From Acidobacteriota bacterium (GTDB taxonomy: Bacteria; Acidobacteriota; Thermoanaerobaculia; UBA5066; Gp7-AA6), in the NCBI GenBank assembly GCA_027307335.1, contig DAHUXD010000023.1, positions 1-64,000 on the forward strand: a DNA stretch of 64,000 nucleotides, read 5' to 3'. The notes beneath the pieces were generated by a model. That model did no database searches. It saw nothing but the letters and a program-made list of their open reading frames with translations, and was not told the origin of the DNA. Every line of letters starts with the position of its first letter. The first letter of the stretch is position 1. The translations under genes were made by a program, and so were the position numbers. Positions 62,484 to 64,000 of this stretch are shown in pieces.

Positions 62484-63112
62484 GCCGTCGCGCCGGGCAG
62501 GTTGGGTTCGTGGTGGTCGCCGTCGTTCTCGCCGTCGGCTGCGGGGGCGGGCTGAAGACGGTCGGCAGGGACGGCTACCGCGCGGTTCTGTCGTTTTCGA
62601 AGGACCAGCGCTTCGAAGTCGCCGTGCACGGCGAGTCGAAGCGCGTCGAGGCGCGCATGGACGGCGCGCCGCTCGTCAAGATCATGCGGCCGGATCTGAA
62701 GAAGACCTGGCAGTTCCGCCCGACGACGAAGCGGATCCTCGAGACCGCCTGGCAACCCACCGACGAAATCGTTCCGGGCTATCCGCTCGAGCCGCACTTC
62801 GACCCGCAGGCGTACGCCGACCGGTTCGGCGGCACGATCCGGAAGATCGGCGACGACGCGCACGGCCTGCACCCCTGCGATCGGTGGCGGATGAGCCTTC
62901 CCTCGGGCGACCAGGTGACGATCTGGGCGGCGCGCGATCTCGAGGGCCTCGTCGTCAAGATCGAGCACGCGAAGAAGGATCAGGGCGACGAGTATCAGCC
63001 GTTCACGACGACCGAGCTCCTCGACGTCCGCCCCGGCGCGGACCCCGACCTGTTCGAGAAGCCGAAGGGGTACACTTCCGTCACGACGTATCAGGACCTG
63101 CTCAAGCCCTAA
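62480..63112 (+). CDS. Probable lipoprotein of unknown function
   Basis: A 210-residue protein with a lipoprotein signal (VVVAVVLAVGC, cysteine near residue 19). The mature part is beta-rich, with a FEVAVHGESKRVEARMDG and a WRMSLPSGDQVTIW segment that recall outer-membrane-lipoprotein sorting folds, but no confident family. GTG 62480 overlaps the M24 stop (GTGA), so the two are coupled. Confidence 0.72.
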   Translation: MSRRAGQVGFVVVAVVLAVGCGGGLKTVGRDGYRAVLSFSKDQRFEVAVHGESKRVEARMDGAPLVKIMRPDLKKTWQFRPTTKRILETAWQPTDEIVPGYPLEPHFDPQAYADRFGGTIRKIGDDAHGLHPCDRWRMSLPSGDQVTIWAARDLEGLVVKIEHAKKDQGDEYQPFTTTELLDVRPGADPDLFEKPKGYTSVTTYQDLLKP

Positions 63113-63146
63113 GCAGCCGGCGCGGGAAAGCCGGCGGGAGGCCCCG

Positions 63147-64000
63147 ATGAAGCTCCGAGGGCTCCTCCTCCTGGGAGCGCTCCCGGCGTTCCCCGCTCTC
63201 GCCGCGGAGATCTCCGCCGATCACCTCGTCCCGATCATCGAACGCTACGAGAAGCTGCAGGTCGCCGCCGAATCGTCCCGCGCCTCCGACGTCCGCCTCG
63301 TGTCGGGGCATCTCGCCTGCCTGCTCACCTCCGGGAGCCTCGCGTACGTGAAAGCGGGCGAGGAGGTCGTCGGCGTTTTTTTCCAGGGCAACGGAAGCCT
63401 GGAGTACGTGTCGGAAGACCCGATCGAGTTTCCGGTCGTCTCCTTCGTGGCGCGGAAGAACACGTCTCTGACTCCGGAGAAGACCGACAAGGGGCTGCGG
63501 TTCCGGGATCGCTTCACGACTCTTCTCTGGCTCGTGACCGGCGACGCGGTGCCGAAACTGGAGAATCCGTCGGGCACGAGCCTCGAGGCGGCGTTCCGTT
63601 CGCATCGCGAGAAGACGCAGCATCAGCGCGGCGAGCGCCTCTCCTCGGCCTTCGCGGCGGCGAGGCTCAACGCGCCGACGGCGCCGTTCTATTGGGTCGA
63701 GATGCAGGGAGGCGCGGAGGATCTCCTGTTCCGACGGAGAGGCGAGTTCAATCCGTACGAAGCGCTCGCCTTCATGCACCAGAGCACCTCCGGTGAAGTG
63801 GTCTTCAAGGATGCGACCAGTCCGGTGCCCCTGTCCGTCCAGCCGGTCGGCAGGGATCCCCGCGATCCGCCGGCGGCCCGTTTCGTGCTGACCGACGTGG
63901 ACCTCGAGCTGCACGCCTCGGACGACAAGGACGTGCGCATGGAGGTCGTCGAGACGCTCGTTCCGCAGCGGGAATCCCTGAGGGTCTTCGCCTTCGATCT
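63147..64000 (+). CDS. Large exported protein, partial (possible M1-peptidase-type N-terminus)
   Basis: The frame is open from ATG 63147 to the window edge (284 codons, no stop). It starts with a signal peptide (MKLRGLLLLGALPAFPALA) and has GGGAGG five bases upstream. The region with VVGVFFQGNGSLEYVS and DPIEFPVVSF resembles the N-terminal domain found before M1 aminopeptidases in Acidobacteriota; the catalytic HExxH part would lie outside the window, so this remains a guess. It follows the lipoprotein gene by 34 bases. Confidence 0.75.
   Translation, partial: MKLRGLLLLGALPAFPALAAEISADHLVPIIERYEKLQVAAESSRASDVRLVSGHLACLLTSGSLAYVKAGEEVVGVFFQGNGSLEYVSEDPIEFPVVSFVARKNTSLTPEKTDKGLRFRDRFTTLLWLVTGDAVPKLENPSGTSLEAAFRSHREKTQHQRGERLSSAFAAARLNAPTAPFYWVEMQGGAEDLLFRRRGEFNPYEALAFMHQSTSGEVVFKDATSPVPLSVQPVGRDPRDPPAARFVLTDVDLELHASDDKDVRMEVVETLVPQRESLRVFAFD

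Overview
This is a high-G+C bacterial chromosome segment with densely packed genes. It runs mostly as short operons whose start and stop codons overlap by four bases (ATGA, GTGA or TTGA). It has no phage or plasmid genes, no intact insertion sequence and no CRISPR array. The gene mix suggests Acidobacteriota (for example a Thermoanaerobaculia- or Vicinamibacteria-like lineage): bacillithiol synthesis, SUF iron-sulfur assembly, a SAM-I riboswitch, DUF2911, DUF1206 and DUF4097 proteins, and many secreted proteins with Ala/Pro-rich signal peptides. That placement is inference; there is no rRNA or marker tree here.

Layout. 1-2.4 kb: suf operon (sufB, sufC, start of sufD) on the minus strand behind a sigma70-type promoter that overlaps a palindrome. 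2.6-10.4 kb: a DCC/lipase-maturation-factor fusion, then a 1581-residue hybrid sensor kinase coupled to a REC-PP2C phosphatase. 10.5-19.5 kb: a domain-swapped aconitase-family hydratase, a membrane pseudokinase, an FKBP isomerase, DUF1206, a serine hydrolase, DUF2911 and a LuxR-type regulator. 19.6-26.2 kb: ilvE facing a MocR-type regulator, a CsaA-like tRNA-binding protein, an EXORDIUM-like secreted protein, a PLP decarboxylase and a K+ channel. 26.4-34.9 kb: a tandem pair of unknown 121-residue proteins, a BamE-like protein, glucokinase, a frameshifted cardiolipin-synthase-like gene, a DnaQ exonuclease, a WYL regulator with two secreted proteins, and a TPR protein. 35-41 kb: SAM-I riboswitch and metH-metF fusion, purD, a large secreted protein, DoxX. 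41-48 kb: redoxin pair, two tandem signal peptidases, lepA, tsaD and a vapBC-type module. 48-53 kb: mtnA and ggt divergent from pgk-tpiA-secG, then tRNA-Leu(GAG). 53-64 kb: yidD and small membrane proteins, an adenosine deaminase homologue, a bacillithiol operon (methyltransferase, bshC, bshB, bshA, yigZ), an M24 peptidase, a lipoprotein, and the 5' end of a secreted protein that runs off the window.

Three genome-scale signals stand out. First, many start codons lie only 6-10 bases after a TANNNT (-10-like) hexamer, often without a Shine-Dalgarno sequence, which suggests leaderless mRNAs. Second, at least four families of short dispersed palindromic repeats fill the gaps, and some have become coding sequence (C-terminus of glucokinase, C-terminus of the MetH-MetF fusion, N-terminus of one signal peptidase). 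Third, a SAM-dependent methyltransferase is coupled to bshC, which fits N-methyl-bacillithiol synthesis.
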